From positions 1 to 64,000 of the forward strand of contig JBDXFZ010000111.1 in the NCBI GenBank assembly GCA_039990395.1: a stretch of 64,000 nt of DNA, given 5' to 3'. Positions within the stretch are counted from its first letter, which is position 1. Every line of letters begins with the position of its first letter. The notes beneath the pieces are model-generated. The model was not told the origin of the DNA, ran no database searches, and was given only the letters and a program-made list of their open reading frames with translations. The DNA is from CALINF01 sp039990395 (GTDB taxonomy: Bacteria; Pseudomonadota; Gammaproteobacteria; Pseudomonadales; Halieaceae). Positions 52,906 to 61,487 of this stretch are shown piece after piece. Both the position numbers and the translations under genes were made by a program.

Positions 52906-55122
52906 CTACTCGGGAGGGTCGATCAGCTCCATATGCCGAATCTGAGCGCGCATTTCGTCACTCACTTTGCGCAATTCGTCCTCGTTATAGATCGCCCTGG
53001 GCGTGATTATTACCAACAGCTCCGTACGGGTATCCGTCTTCTCCGTCGTACCAAACAGGGAGCCTACGATGGGAACCTTGTGCAGAAACGGCACGCCTGC
53101 ATCTGAATTTGTGGCATTTTCACGAATCAAACCACCCAGCACCACCGACTCAGAGGAGCGTACCGCCACCCGACTCATGATATTTCTCTCCAGAAAACGG
53201 CGGTTGCGATCAAACTCCACGGGGCCTACGTCTGTTACAGACTGCTCTATATCCATAGTCACAAGGCCACCCGCGTTAACAGAGGGCCTGACATTCAGTT
53301 TTACCCCCGTGTCGCGGTACTCTACGCTCTCGGTGACATTACCACCACTGGTAACGGTAGACCCTGAGCTAACAGGCACCTGCTGGCCCACGTGAATGTA
53401 AGCCGTGTGGTTATCGAGCACCATTACAGAGGGTGTTGAAATCACGTTCACCAGCGATTCTTCAGACAAAGCGTTCAACACGGCACTGACATTGCCTATT
53501 GAGTTGGTAATGGTATACGAGAAACCGGGGGTCAGCGGCGAGGGACCGTCGGGGGTACTGGTGAACAGCCCCGTACCGTCATAGCCATTGCCGGTATCGA
53601 AACCATTCTTGAATGTCCACTCCAAACCGTAGCGAAGGTCATCGGTTAGCGTCACCTCAAGGATACTGGCCTCAATGATCACCTGGGTCGCCACTACATC
53701 CAATTGGTCCAGCGCGTCCGAAATCACGCCGTATTGCTTGCCAGTGGCGTAGATCATTAACGCGTTGTTTTCATCATCAGCTACTACGCGCACATCATCC
53801 AGCGGCGACTCTTCTCCGCCGCCATTCATGCTCATAGCTGTAATGCCACCGCCTGCAGCACCACTTGCAATGGCTCCAGTAGCGGCACCCGAAGCATTTC
53901 CGATACTTTCAAAGCTCATACCCGGCGCTGACTGTCCTCCGGCACCAGATCCGATTACACCACCGGCTCCTTGTCGACCCACACCCTGACGAGCCCCTCC
54001 AGTCCCGCCGCCACTGCCCGAGCCAGAGTAGATATTATTTAACAACTGCGCCAATCGATTAGCCGTGGTATTTTGCACTGGATACACAAACAGGCGCTTC
54101 TCAAAGGCCGAATTCGGGCTGGCATCGAGCCTTTCGATCCACGTAGCCACGGTATCGAGGTAATGAGCGCGGGGGGTAACAACAAGAATGCTATTTAGCC
54201 GCTTAAACGGGATTATGCGGATTAGCTGACCGAGATTGCCACCCTGCGCACCTTCGCCACCACCGGCGCTCAGCAGGTTAGTTAACCCTAATGCCACTTC
54301 TTCTACTGCTCCATTTTCAAGCGGGAACAGGCCAACCGACATACCCTTGAGCATGTCCACGTCGAAGGTAGATATAATCTCCAACCAGCCGCTAATCTGC
54401 TCTTGTGTGCCGGCCAACATCAAAATATTGCGCGTGTTGTCTGCTCTTACCAGACCAGCCTCACCCGCCACGGGCAAGAGGATCTCTGCCATGTTTGTGG
54501 CACTGATGTACTGCAGAGGCACAACTATCGTAGAGAATCCAGGAGAGTCGCTGCGAGGATTGTTGATGCCAGGAGAAAGGGATACGGCCTGCTTATCACT
54601 GGTAATCAGAAAGCGATTTTCTTTGCCCCGAATCATGATCGTATTGTTAGCTTTGAGCAGCGATTCCAGGACGCCTAACAGTTCATTGCGCGGAATAGGC
54701 GTTCGGGTGCGTAGCGTAACCTCGCCCGGTATCGGCCCGTCTATCAAATAATCCAATGCGAGAATATCACCCACAATCGCGTGCACGACCTCTGACAAAG
54801 GTGCCTTCTCAAAATTGAGACTCACATCCTCGCCCACGAAGCGTACCGGCTCGCTGGCAGTAGGCAGTCGAACCTGACGATCATTGCCCCTATAGAGAAC
54901 AGGCTCAGCTGACTCAGTCGCTTGTTGATTCGCGCGAGCAAGATCGGAAGCACTCGACTCCAGCGGCGCCGAGGCGTCTACCTTTGGCTTTGAAGAGGAC
55001 TCAATCATCGCCTGAGCATCAGCCTGACTCTCTGCCACAGAAAGTGGCGGAGCAGGCTCGTCCATCGCGGCGCAGCCGGCTAGCGCCAAAGACACTAGAA
55101 CTAGTCGTAGTTTTTGCAACAT
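52906..55122 (-). CDS. gspD: GspD, type II secretion outer-membrane secretin (lipoprotein form)
   Basis: GspD forms the outer-membrane channel. The ATG at 55122 (SD AGGA) gives 738 residues. The signal ends in a lipobox LALAGC (Cys17), so this secretin is itself a lipoprotein and may not need a pilotin. N0-N3 domains (about 95-360) are followed by a Gly/Ser/Ala-rich insertion of about 70 residues (about 365-437) and the secretin core with EASILEVTL, VPVSSGSTV and VPFLHKVPIVGSLFG. The C-terminal S-domain seen in pilotin-dependent secretins is short. It is the last gene of the gsp operon. Confidence 0.94.
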   Translation of the reverse strand: MLQKLRLVLVSLALAGCAAMDEPAPPLSVAESQADAQAMIESSSKPKVDASAPLESSASDLARANQQATESAEPVLYRGNDRQVRLPTASEPVRFVGEDVSLNFEKAPLSEVVHAIVGDILALDYLIDGPIPGEVTLRTRTPIPRNELLGVLESLLKANNTIMIRGKENRFLITSDKQAVSLSPGINNPRSDSPGFSTIVVPLQYISATNMAEILLPVAGEAGLVRADNTRNILMLAGTQEQISGWLEIISTFDVDMLKGMSVGLFPLENGAVEEVALGLTNLLSAGGGEGAQGGNLGQLIRIIPFKRLNSILVVTPRAHYLDTVATWIERLDASPNSAFEKRLFVYPVQNTTANRLAQLLNNIYSGSGSGGGTGGARQGVGRQGAGGVIGSGAGGQSAPGMSFESIGNASGAATGAIASGAAGGGITAMSMNGGGEESPLDDVRVVADDENNALMIYATGKQYGVISDALDQLDVVATQVIIEASILEVTLTDDLRYGLEWTFKNGFDTGNGYDGTGLFTSTPDGPSPLTPGFSYTITNSIGNVSAVLNALSEESLVNVISTPSVMVLDNHTAYIHVGQQVPVSSGSTVTSGGNVTESVEYRDTGVKLNVRPSVNAGGLVTMDIEQSVTDVGPVEFDRNRRFLERNIMSRVAVRSSESVVLGGLIRENATNSDAGVPFLHKVPIVGSLFGTTEKTDTRTELLVIITPRAIYNEDELRKVSDEMRAQIRHMELIDPPE

Positions 55123-55151
55123 TCCCAAGTTTCCTATTGGCCTTGCCAGCC

Positions 55152-55793
55152 CTATTTGGTTCCACCCACGCTTAGCGTACGCTCAACGGTCGGTTTGCTC
55201 TGGGCTTTTTCTGGCTCTTGTTTTTCAGTAGATGGTACCACTTTTACTAACTCGCTGGCGTTTACCCTCTGCAACTGCAACTCATCAATCGACGCACCTC
55301 TTACAAAAGTCGCGCTATTGGGCTCAACGGAATCCAACAACCAGCCTTCTGCTTCCTCGCCCACTGCCACGCGCCGTTTGCCACCTTTTCCTTTCAGAAT
55401 TGCTCCACCAGAAGAGCCACTGCCATAGATACCTACGAGCTTAACGCCTTCAATTTTTTGCCCCGCGGCGTCTTCTGTAGCAGCCTCGACCCCAACCAAT
55501 TCAGCCACCAATAATGGCGTGCGTCCCTGCCAGAAAACAGGCCGCGCGACGATTTCATTGCGCGCCTCTACCTCTATTAGCGAGATTTGTTCACGCTTGC
55601 CGACATTCAGCACATCCTGACTAGGCGGTATTGCGGTCACGAAGGAGGCTCGCACCACCGACAGCCCCCCCCACACGAGCTGTATAACCAGTATGAGCAG
55701 CAAGCCCAGGGCCACAAGCTCCAACCTACGCTCAGCCTTTAATGGATTTTCTCGCGCGCGATAGCGCGAGATGAGTTCGTCGATGCGCATCAT
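55152..55793 (-). CDS. gspC: GspC, type II secretion inner-membrane linker protein
   Basis: GspC connects the inner-membrane platform with the secretin. The 213-residue product has a cytoplasmic start, one membrane helix (LVALGLLLILVIQLVWGGL), and a periplasmic HR domain (EGVKLVGIYGSGSSGGAIL...VGEEAEGWLLDSVEPNSATF). No PDZ domain follows, making it a short GspC. It is encoded after gspM and directly before gspD, not at the front of the operon. Its start overlaps the gspM stop by four bases. Confidence 0.85.
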   Translation of the reverse strand: MMRIDELISRYRARENPLKAERRLELVALGLLLILVIQLVWGGLSVVRASFVTAIPPSQDVLNVGKREQISLIEVEARNEIVARPVFWQGRTPLLVAELVGVEAATEDAAGQKIEGVKLVGIYGSGSSGGAILKGKGGKRRVAVGEEAEGWLLDSVEPNSATFVRGASIDELQLQRVNASELVKVVPSTEKQEPEKAQSKPTVERTLSVGGTK

Positions 55794-56365
55794 TGAGCCG
55801 CCCTCAACGAAAAGACCTGCAATGTTATATCTAGCGTTTGCGCACTCTCAGCCTCGGTTGCGTTACGCCGGTTAGCGGTGCGCGTGGGCCTGGCCTCCAC
55901 CATCTCTATCAACAGCATCGGCCTAAAAGCTGCGATTTCTGCCAGGGCAGCATCCAGACCTGCCAGTGACCCGCGGGCTGTAAGGCGCAGGCCAACGTGC
56001 TCGAATGCACTCCGCTGCGCAGGCGGCAGCACCTGGCTATTCACCACAGCCAAACCCCCATCGGTGAGAATCTGCCTCACGCTGGTCTGTAGGTTCGCGG
56101 CAACGCTTTCGGCATTATCTGAGGAGCCATAAACCAAGCCGGCGATACTTTGCTCGGCCTTACCGGCTGACTCTGCAAGCGTGTCTTCACTCTGCAGTAA
56201 CCCCAACAACCGACCAAGCCGCGGCTCAATGCGCTCTATATCCTGAACGCCTTCACTTCTTATACCTACCAAACCCAATAATATTGAGAGGTAGATATAA
56301 AGGGGGAGCAAGATCGTTATCAACACCAATACTGTACTTCTTGGATGCAGCTTTACCCAGTTCAT
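55790..56365 (-). CDS. gspM: GspM, type II secretion inner-membrane protein (T2SSM_b type)
   Basis: The 191-residue protein has a single N-terminal membrane helix (STVLVLITILLPLYIYLSILLGL) and a periplasmic ferredoxin-like domain. The sequence fits the GspM type b group. It pairs with GspL in the platform. ATGA-type overlaps join it to gspL upstream and gspC downstream. Confidence 0.83.
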   Translation of the reverse strand: MNWVKLHPRSTVLVLITILLPLYIYLSILLGLVGIRSEGVQDIERIEPRLGRLLGLLQSEDTLAESAGKAEQSIAGLVYGSSDNAESVAANLQTSVRQILTDGGLAVVNSQVLPPAQRSAFEHVGLRLTARGSLAGLDAALAEIAAFRPMLLIEMVEARPTRTANRRNATEAESAQTLDITLQVFSLRAAQ

Positions 56366-57378
56366 TGCTCAATCACCGACTGCGTTTCAATATCCAGATA
56401 AAAGAGTTCCTTGTTCGTCCTTGAGACCTTTCGAATAGCCTGAGGCGCCGTCACACTGACATAGTCCTCCACGTTAGTCAGGCTCTGCATCACCGATGCA
56501 GCGTCATCTGCCTGTCCGCGAATCCGCAATTCCTTACCTCTCACTGAAAACTGATCCAGATGGCTGTCGTCGGGCAGGAGTGCCGTTAAGCGCGCTAGCT
56601 CCTTGTGGGGATTGGGGAATTGAGTAATTACCTCATTAGCCGCCGTTAGCGTTTCGTTTGCTGTAGTTAGCTGCGTTCGATACTTGCTGGCGCTAGCGGC
56701 CGACTCCGTAGCCTGCGCAAACTTGGCCTCCAGCCTTCCCGCCTCAAAAGCCTTGATACCAGCAGAGGTGGCAAAAATCGCCAACACGATCAGCGCACTA
56801 GCACCTATCCACGCGGACGCGCGAACAAGCCGCTGAGTGTAGAGACTTTCGCGATGAGACTCGCCAAAACCGGTAATGACCAAAGGCGTATCGTCTACCA
56901 TGACCCAAGCTTCTTGCGCCTGAGCATCATGGCTCCCCGTAACCGACGAGATATACTTCATGGCCGCTGAAGCGGACACAATCGCAAGGCTCACTTCCAG
57001 ACCTTGCTCTGTTCGCGACTTCACGTGCCATCCCGAACGGGTGTCGTCAGCTGCGAACGGGCTGTTAGCGCTTACATCCAGCGCCAGCGCGTCTGCCAGA
57101 TTATCCTCTGCGAAGCTGGGCAGCCTGAGGGTCTTAAGCAGCACGATATCGTCGGGCAATACAATCGCTGCGCACTTAGCTTGCCGCGACTGAACCTCCA
57201 CCCCCGACTGATAGCAGCGCGTGCCAGACTCCGATTGCGCAGCAACGACTTCATCGAAACTGGCTCTGAGCGGAGAATCTGTGGCAAACAACAGGTCATA
57301 CCAGGCGCGCTTCCAATGCACGCCAATGGCAGCCATATCGTAGCCGAAGAGTTCCCATTTATTTTTGCTATCGAGCAT
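56362..57378 (-). CDS. gspL: GspL-like type II secretion platform protein (PilN-like C-terminus)
   Basis: The 338-residue protein has an N-terminal cytoplasmic part (1-190) of the actin-like PilM/GspL fold, a membrane helix (AWIGASALIVLAIFATSAGI) and a periplasmic PilN/GspL-type domain. The ATG at 57378 (SD AGAAG) is chosen over TTG at 57405. It is shorter than E. coli GspL (about 390-400) and recruits the GspE ATPase in known systems. It overlaps gspM by four bases. Confidence 0.82.
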   Translation of the reverse strand: MLDSKNKWELFGYDMAAIGVHWKRAWYDLLFATDSPLRASFDEVVAAQSESGTRCYQSGVEVQSRQAKCAAIVLPDDIVLLKTLRLPSFAEDNLADALALDVSANSPFAADDTRSGWHVKSRTEQGLEVSLAIVSASAAMKYISSVTGSHDAQAQEAWVMVDDTPLVITGFGESHRESLYTQRLVRASAWIGASALIVLAIFATSAGIKAFEAGRLEAKFAQATESAASASKYRTQLTTANETLTAANEVITQFPNPHKELARLTALLPDDSHLDQFSVRGKELRIRGQADDAASVMQSLTNVEDYVSVTAPQAIRKVSRTNKELFYLDIETQSVIEQ

Positions 57379-57417
57379 GCGTAACTTCTGGTCCGCTTTT
57401 ATCAAATACCGAAATAG

Positions 57418-58230
57418 TCAAAAACTGTTTGCAACCAACGTACTCGGCTGCGTTACAACCCGTGGTGTTTCCGTTCGCAGAGCTCTCCAAGGTAAGTCGG
57501 AGTAAGGGCTCGAAGCGCTAGATATCCAACGCCGCCGCAGCCAGGTGGAATCACCGTATTTCACAATCGCATCCGCCCGATATCCAGGCGATGTTCCACC
57601 AGTTTGCCCCGAGGGCTGACCTGCTTGCGCTGGGCGATAGGATCGCGCAATACTCTGTAAGACGGGATGCATATTGCCCCACTGAGTACCGCCACTGCCA
57701 ATCGCACCCGCAACAACATAATCGCGCACTGCGTCCAAAACCGTTCGCGATACTCCGGCAGCCATCAAATCTTCAGGCGCTTCCATCCTGCGCTGCTGAC
57801 CCTTCATTTGTTGCCGCCACTGTACCACACTGCTTGCCAGATTCTGCGCTTCACCAGCATCCACTCCCGCAAGCTCAGTGAACAATAATGTAAGCAATTG
57901 TGCATCAGCACTATTTACATTTACGAGCTGAGTGACGGGCACCAGCACTACTTCTACATCTAACACGCCCATACGATACACACTGCTGTACCAACCGTTT
58001 TCTGGTGGAGACTCGCTCTGAGCCGCTTGTCTATCGGCCATCATTAGCATGATCGCGCCGTCTCCCGCAGCCGCCGCTTTCGCGCGCGCTACATGCACCT
58101 GCGCCATACGAATATCAACGCTCGCTTGCGCTACGATCCCCGCTACCAAAATCGACATACCAGCAATAAACCAGACAACTATTGCCAGCGCTATCCCCTG
58201 CTGCCGCTTTCGCATGCTTAAGCTAATCAT
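57418..58230 (-). CDS. gspK: GspK, type II minor pseudopilin
   Basis: The 270-residue product has a prepilin-type start, QQGIALAIVVWFIAGMSILVAGIV. As in GspK, it lacks the usual Glu5. The region VNVNSADAQLLTLLFTELAGVDAGEAQNLASSVVQWR is the SAM-like GspK domain. It caps the pseudopilus tip with GspI and GspJ. The start overlaps gspJ by four bases. Confidence 0.86.
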   Translation of the reverse strand: MISLSMRKRQQGIALAIVVWFIAGMSILVAGIVAQASVDIRMAQVHVARAKAAAAGDGAIMLMMADRQAAQSESPPENGWYSSVYRMGVLDVEVVLVPVTQLVNVNSADAQLLTLLFTELAGVDAGEAQNLASSVVQWRQQMKGQQRRMEAPEDLMAAGVSRTVLDAVRDYVVAGAIGSGGTQWGNMHPVLQSIARSYRPAQAGQPSGQTGGTSPGYRADAIVKYGDSTWLRRRWISSASSPYSDLPWRALRTETPRVVTQPSTLVANSF

Positions 58231-58856
58231 CGCTGCACCGGAATAATCAACTCTGGAAAGTAACGTCCGTGTGCTTTTAACACGACGCGCAAGGAATCAG
58301 GCGCACCGCTCTCTTTCCATTGCGTCTGCCAGGCGTCAGTGCTCTGCGCGCGGGTGCTGAGTGTAAATTCCTCCACATCTGCGACCAGTTCACGAGAGGG
58401 ATAGTTCTGCCAGCGCTCGTCTTCCGCTTTGAACTCATTTTGCGACCAGCGCAGAACGACAGAAGACCCTTCCTGCGCCACCCTGACTACCTGAGTCCCG
58501 CCAAAGCCCTCTCCCATCATGACAACCGACTTCATAACGACCGCGGAACTGTCCATGTCAAAAAACGCCTTGCTGCTTCCCCCAGTTCCGCCCAACGTGA
58601 GTCCGCCAAGGTCCTGCCCAACAATCGAAGACTCAAACACCTGCCGAAGAAAATTACTGACAGTTCTGATCTCATCAATTCGGTTGATCGTTCTGTCCAA
58701 CGTTGACTGCGTTGTGGCCAACGTACGAAACCCAGAAACCGTCGCCAGCATCACGAGCGAAAGGATGGTTAAGGCCACCATCACTTCAACCAGCGTGAAG
58801 CCTGAACCAGCTGTCAGTCGGTGGAGCTTGCTACACTTGGCACTTGCCCGAGTCAT
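58227..58856 (-). CDS. gspJ: GspJ, type II minor pseudopilin
   Basis: A pseudopilin of 209 residues with leader ending GSG and mature FTLVEVMVALTILSLVMLATVSGF (Glu5 present). The long globular domain with LRVVLKAHGRYFPELIIPV at the end matches GspJ. It forms the tip complex with GspI and GspK. ATGA overlap with gspI upstream. Confidence 0.87.
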   Translation of the reverse strand: MTRASAKCSKLHRLTAGSGFTLVEVMVALTILSLVMLATVSGFRTLATTQSTLDRTINRIDEIRTVSNFLRQVFESSIVGQDLGGLTLGGTGGSSKAFFDMDSSAVVMKSVVMMGEGFGGTQVVRVAQEGSSVVLRWSQNEFKAEDERWQNYPSRELVADVEEFTLSTRAQSTDAWQTQWKESGAPDSLRVVLKAHGRYFPELIIPVQR

Positions 58857-59281
58857 CTCGACTTGCCCTCGACGACTGAGTTGAGAACCACCTCAGGCGA
58901 GCGCAACCCCTCCGACCAAGCCACGATAACCTGTATTTCATGCAGGGCAGTGCTAGCGCGACGCTCTCGACCCTCTCGACCCTCTACGGGGCGAGTGACA
59001 ACCTCCCACACAAAACCTCCGGCCGTTTCACCGCGTTCGCTAACACCCTGCGCGGGTACACGCGTGTGATTTGCCAACAAGGATTGCGCAAGTTCCGTCG
59101 CGTAAGCATAGCGCTCATCGGTACGCACGTTTCGAGTAGCGCCACCAGCCGCCTGATACAAAGCACCCAGCGCAAGCCCCAGAATGGCTATCGCTACGAC
59201 CATCTCCAACAGAGAGAAGCCCGCGCTGCGCTGGCGGCGAATGCTATTCAAGGCCGTATCGACTTTGAGAAACGCTGCCAA
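58853..59281 (-). CDS. gspI: GspI, type II minor pseudopilin
   Basis: A 142-residue pseudopilin with mature start FSLLEMVVAIAILGLALGALYQAA and the GspI-type short globular domain (VWEVVTRPVEG...IQVIVAWSEG). The frame overlaps gspH by 38 bases with TTG at 59281; a TTG at 59251 is a possible later start, and neither has a good SD. GspI initiates the tip complex. Confidence 0.85.
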   Translation of the reverse strand: MAAFLKVDTALNSIRRQRSAGFSLLEMVVAIAILGLALGALYQAAGGATRNVRTDERYAYATELAQSLLANHTRVPAQGVSERGETAGGFVWEVVTRPVEGREGRERRASTALHEIQVIVAWSEGLRSPEVVLNSVVEGKSR

Positions 59282-59729
59282 TCAGCCAGTCTACGTTGAT
59301 GGCAACCCCATAGGCACCTGGCAGCTCCACGTCTACCCCGCCGCCACTGGAACCACCCTCGGGGTAGAACCGAATGACCCCGGTATCTCCCTCATTCAAG
59401 GAAGCAGCAGAGTGCACAACCAGATTAACGCCGGCGGGTAACACCGTAACGGTTTCATTGAGAACAATTTGATTAGATCGAGGGTTAAACAGTACGTCTT
59501 GAGATTTACCGCGGCTCACCGCACTGTATCTAGCCGAGCCCAGAATACTGATGACGTCTCTTACTGCACCGCGGTATTTAAGGGAATCATAAAAACGGAC
59601 TGTGGAGGGAACAGACACAGCAAGCACAACACCCACGATGGTAATCGCGGCCAACAACTCAAGAATGGTGAATCCACTACTAACATTGCGCATGGTACTC
59701 GCCATCCCAAACGGTGATCGAATACTCAC
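59244..59729 (-). CDS. gspH: GspH, type II minor pseudopilin
   Basis: A 161-residue pseudopilin with mature FTILELLAAITIVGVVLAVSVP and the GspH/FimT domain. Three in-frame starts are possible: GTG 59729, ATG 59705 and ATG 59693. All keep the leader; the first has AGGTGAG nine bases upstream. It lies 43 bp after gspG. Confidence 0.86.
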   Translation of the reverse strand: MSIRSPFGMASTMRNVSSGFTILELLAAITIVGVVLAVSVPSTVRFYDSLKYRGAVRDVISILGSARYSAVSRGKSQDVLFNPRSNQIVLNETVTVLPAGVNLVVHSAASLNEGDTGVIRFYPEGGSSGGGVDVELPGAYGVAINVDWLIGSVSQSRYGLE

Positions 59730-59772
59730 TCAAAAAAGCTCACCTGCTAACCATCTACCTCTGCAGCTAAGC

Positions 59773-60213
59773 CTACTTCCAGTTGCCCACATCGGAATCT
59801 TCACCCTCGCCACCAGGGGTGCCATTTTGCCCGTATGTGTAGATATCAACCTCGCCGCGCTCACCCGGATATTTATAGTGGTACTCGCGGTTCCAGGGAT
59901 CTATCGGTACGTCGGACTTCAAATAGGGGCCATTCCAGCCAGGCGCATTGCCCGGCTTACTATTTAGTGCCGCTAGACCCTCTCCTCCAGACGGAAATCG
60001 GCCAACATCAAGCTTATACATCTCCAACGCCTGCTCCAGGTCTTTGATCTGTATAGCCGCCGTCTTGGTTTTGGCACCGCCTAATTGATTGAGAACGCGT
60101 GGCCCCACCAGACTCATCAACAAGCCAAGAATCGCCAGCACGACCAACAATTCCATAAGAGTGAATCCGCGTTGCGTCTCTGGCTGGGTACGACGCTGTT
60201 TCGTGAGCTGCAT
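59773..60213 (-). CDS. gspG: GspG, type II major pseudopilin
   Basis: The 146-residue major pseudopilin has a leader of 15 residues and mature FTLMELLVVLAILGLLMSLVGPRVL, followed by the conserved GspG core (KTAAIQIKDLEQALEMYKLDVGRFPSGGEGLAAL). Its calcium-loop region is PWNREYHYKYPGERGEVDIYTYGQNGTPGGEGEDSDVGNW. Expected to be cleaved and methylated by PilD. Confidence 0.95.
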   Translation of the reverse strand: MQLTKQRRTQPETQRGFTLMELLVVLAILGLLMSLVGPRVLNQLGGAKTKTAAIQIKDLEQALEMYKLDVGRFPSGGEGLAALNSKPGNAPGWNGPYLKSDVPIDPWNREYHYKYPGERGEVDIYTYGQNGTPGGEGEDSDVGNWK

Positions 60214-60271
60214 TATCTTTCAATCCTCTGTTTTACTAATTTTTGCGGTCAGTGTGTTCATAAAATCGCCA

Positions 60272-61480
60272 CTACACCGCCAAGTCGTTAACCGACAAAA
60301 TGCCCATCAGTATCGCAATGATTATTATCGCGATAATAAATCCCATAGACAGAATCAAGACTGGCTCAAGCAGAGTTAGGCCTCGCTTAACGCCCGACTG
60401 CACATGACCATCAAACACCTTGGCCAACTCCAACATCATCTTGTCGAGACTGCCAGACTCTTCACCCACTCTGATCATCTGTATCACCATGGGCGTAAAC
60501 ATCTTGGTTTCTTCCAAAGCGACGGACATTCTCCCGCCGGCTTTTACCGCAGGCGGAAGCACTTGCAACGCCTCTTTGATCACGGAGTTATCTACCGTAT
60601 CAATCGCGATCGAGATGGACTGGAGCAGAGAAACGCCGTTTCCCTGTAGCGTGCCCACTGTGCGTGCAAACTTGGACACCTCAAACTCAAATATTATCCC
60701 ACCCGCTATAGGCATCTTCAGCAGGCGGCGATCCAACGATGCCCGACCGTCCTCTGTTGACGCCCAACTACGCAGGTATATTCCACCGCCAATACAAAGA
60801 ATCGCCAGCAACCAACCCCACGACTTGATGAAATCGGCGGCCATGATCACGCCCTGAGTCATCGCCGGCAGTGCATCTCCCATGTCTTCGAACAATGTTT
60901 CGAACTGTGGAACAACAAACCCAAGCATGACCAGAATGGAAAGCACCGCTACGACCATGAGGATGGCCGGGTAAATCATGGCCGACACCACGCTCTCGCG
61001 CGTAGCCTTAGCATTCTCAAGATACTCCACCAAACGATCAAGCACAGATGACAAATGCCCGCTGGCCTCGCCCGAGCGCACCATATTGAGGTAGAAATTG
61101 CCGAAGATTGCCTCATGAGGCTCCAGAGCCTGACTGAGCGCCTTGCCGCCTTTCACGTTCTTGAGCAGGTCACTGAGGAGAAAATTCATCTGCGGTAGAG
61201 CCGCCATATCGATGAGCACCTTCAATGCCCGATCCAGCGGTAAGCCTGCGCGCAGCAACACGGCCAACTCTGAGGTCATCGATAGTATTTCCTGACGCCC
61301 GGGCGGTTTGCCCGCTAATTCTTCAGGCGTCATATCATTGGCAGTACCGGCTTCGAGCTTAAGCAGCGTCAAACCTTGCGCCCGCAATTGCCTCGAGGCC
61401 AACTCCAGGCCGTCTGCCTCTACTGTTCCCTCTCGCGCTTTACCGTCGCGCGCAATCGCCTTGTAACTGAAATACGCCAT
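60272..61480 (-). CDS. gspF: GspF, type II inner-membrane platform protein
   Basis: The 402-residue product has the duplicated GspF/PilC fold with three membrane segments. Motifs are SELAVLLRAGLPLDRAL, LEPHEAIFGNFYLNMVRSGEASGHL and, in the second repeat, FARTVGTLQGNGVSLLQSI and FTPMVIQMIRVGEESGSLDKML. GspF is the platform core. It starts seven bases after gspE. Confidence 0.95.
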   Translation of the reverse strand: MAYFSYKAIARDGKAREGTVEADGLELASRQLRAQGLTLLKLEAGTANDMTPEELAGKPPGRQEILSMTSELAVLLRAGLPLDRALKVLIDMAALPQMNFLLSDLLKNVKGGKALSQALEPHEAIFGNFYLNMVRSGEASGHLSSVLDRLVEYLENAKATRESVVSAMIYPAILMVVAVLSILVMLGFVVPQFETLFEDMGDALPAMTQGVIMAADFIKSWGWLLAILCIGGGIYLRSWASTEDGRASLDRRLLKMPIAGGIIFEFEVSKFARTVGTLQGNGVSLLQSISIAIDTVDNSVIKEALQVLPPAVKAGGRMSVALEETKMFTPMVIQMIRVGEESGSLDKMMLELAKVFDGHVQSGVKRGLTLLEPVLILSMGFIIAIIIIAILMGILSVNDLAV

Positions 61481-61487
61481 CTAGTGA

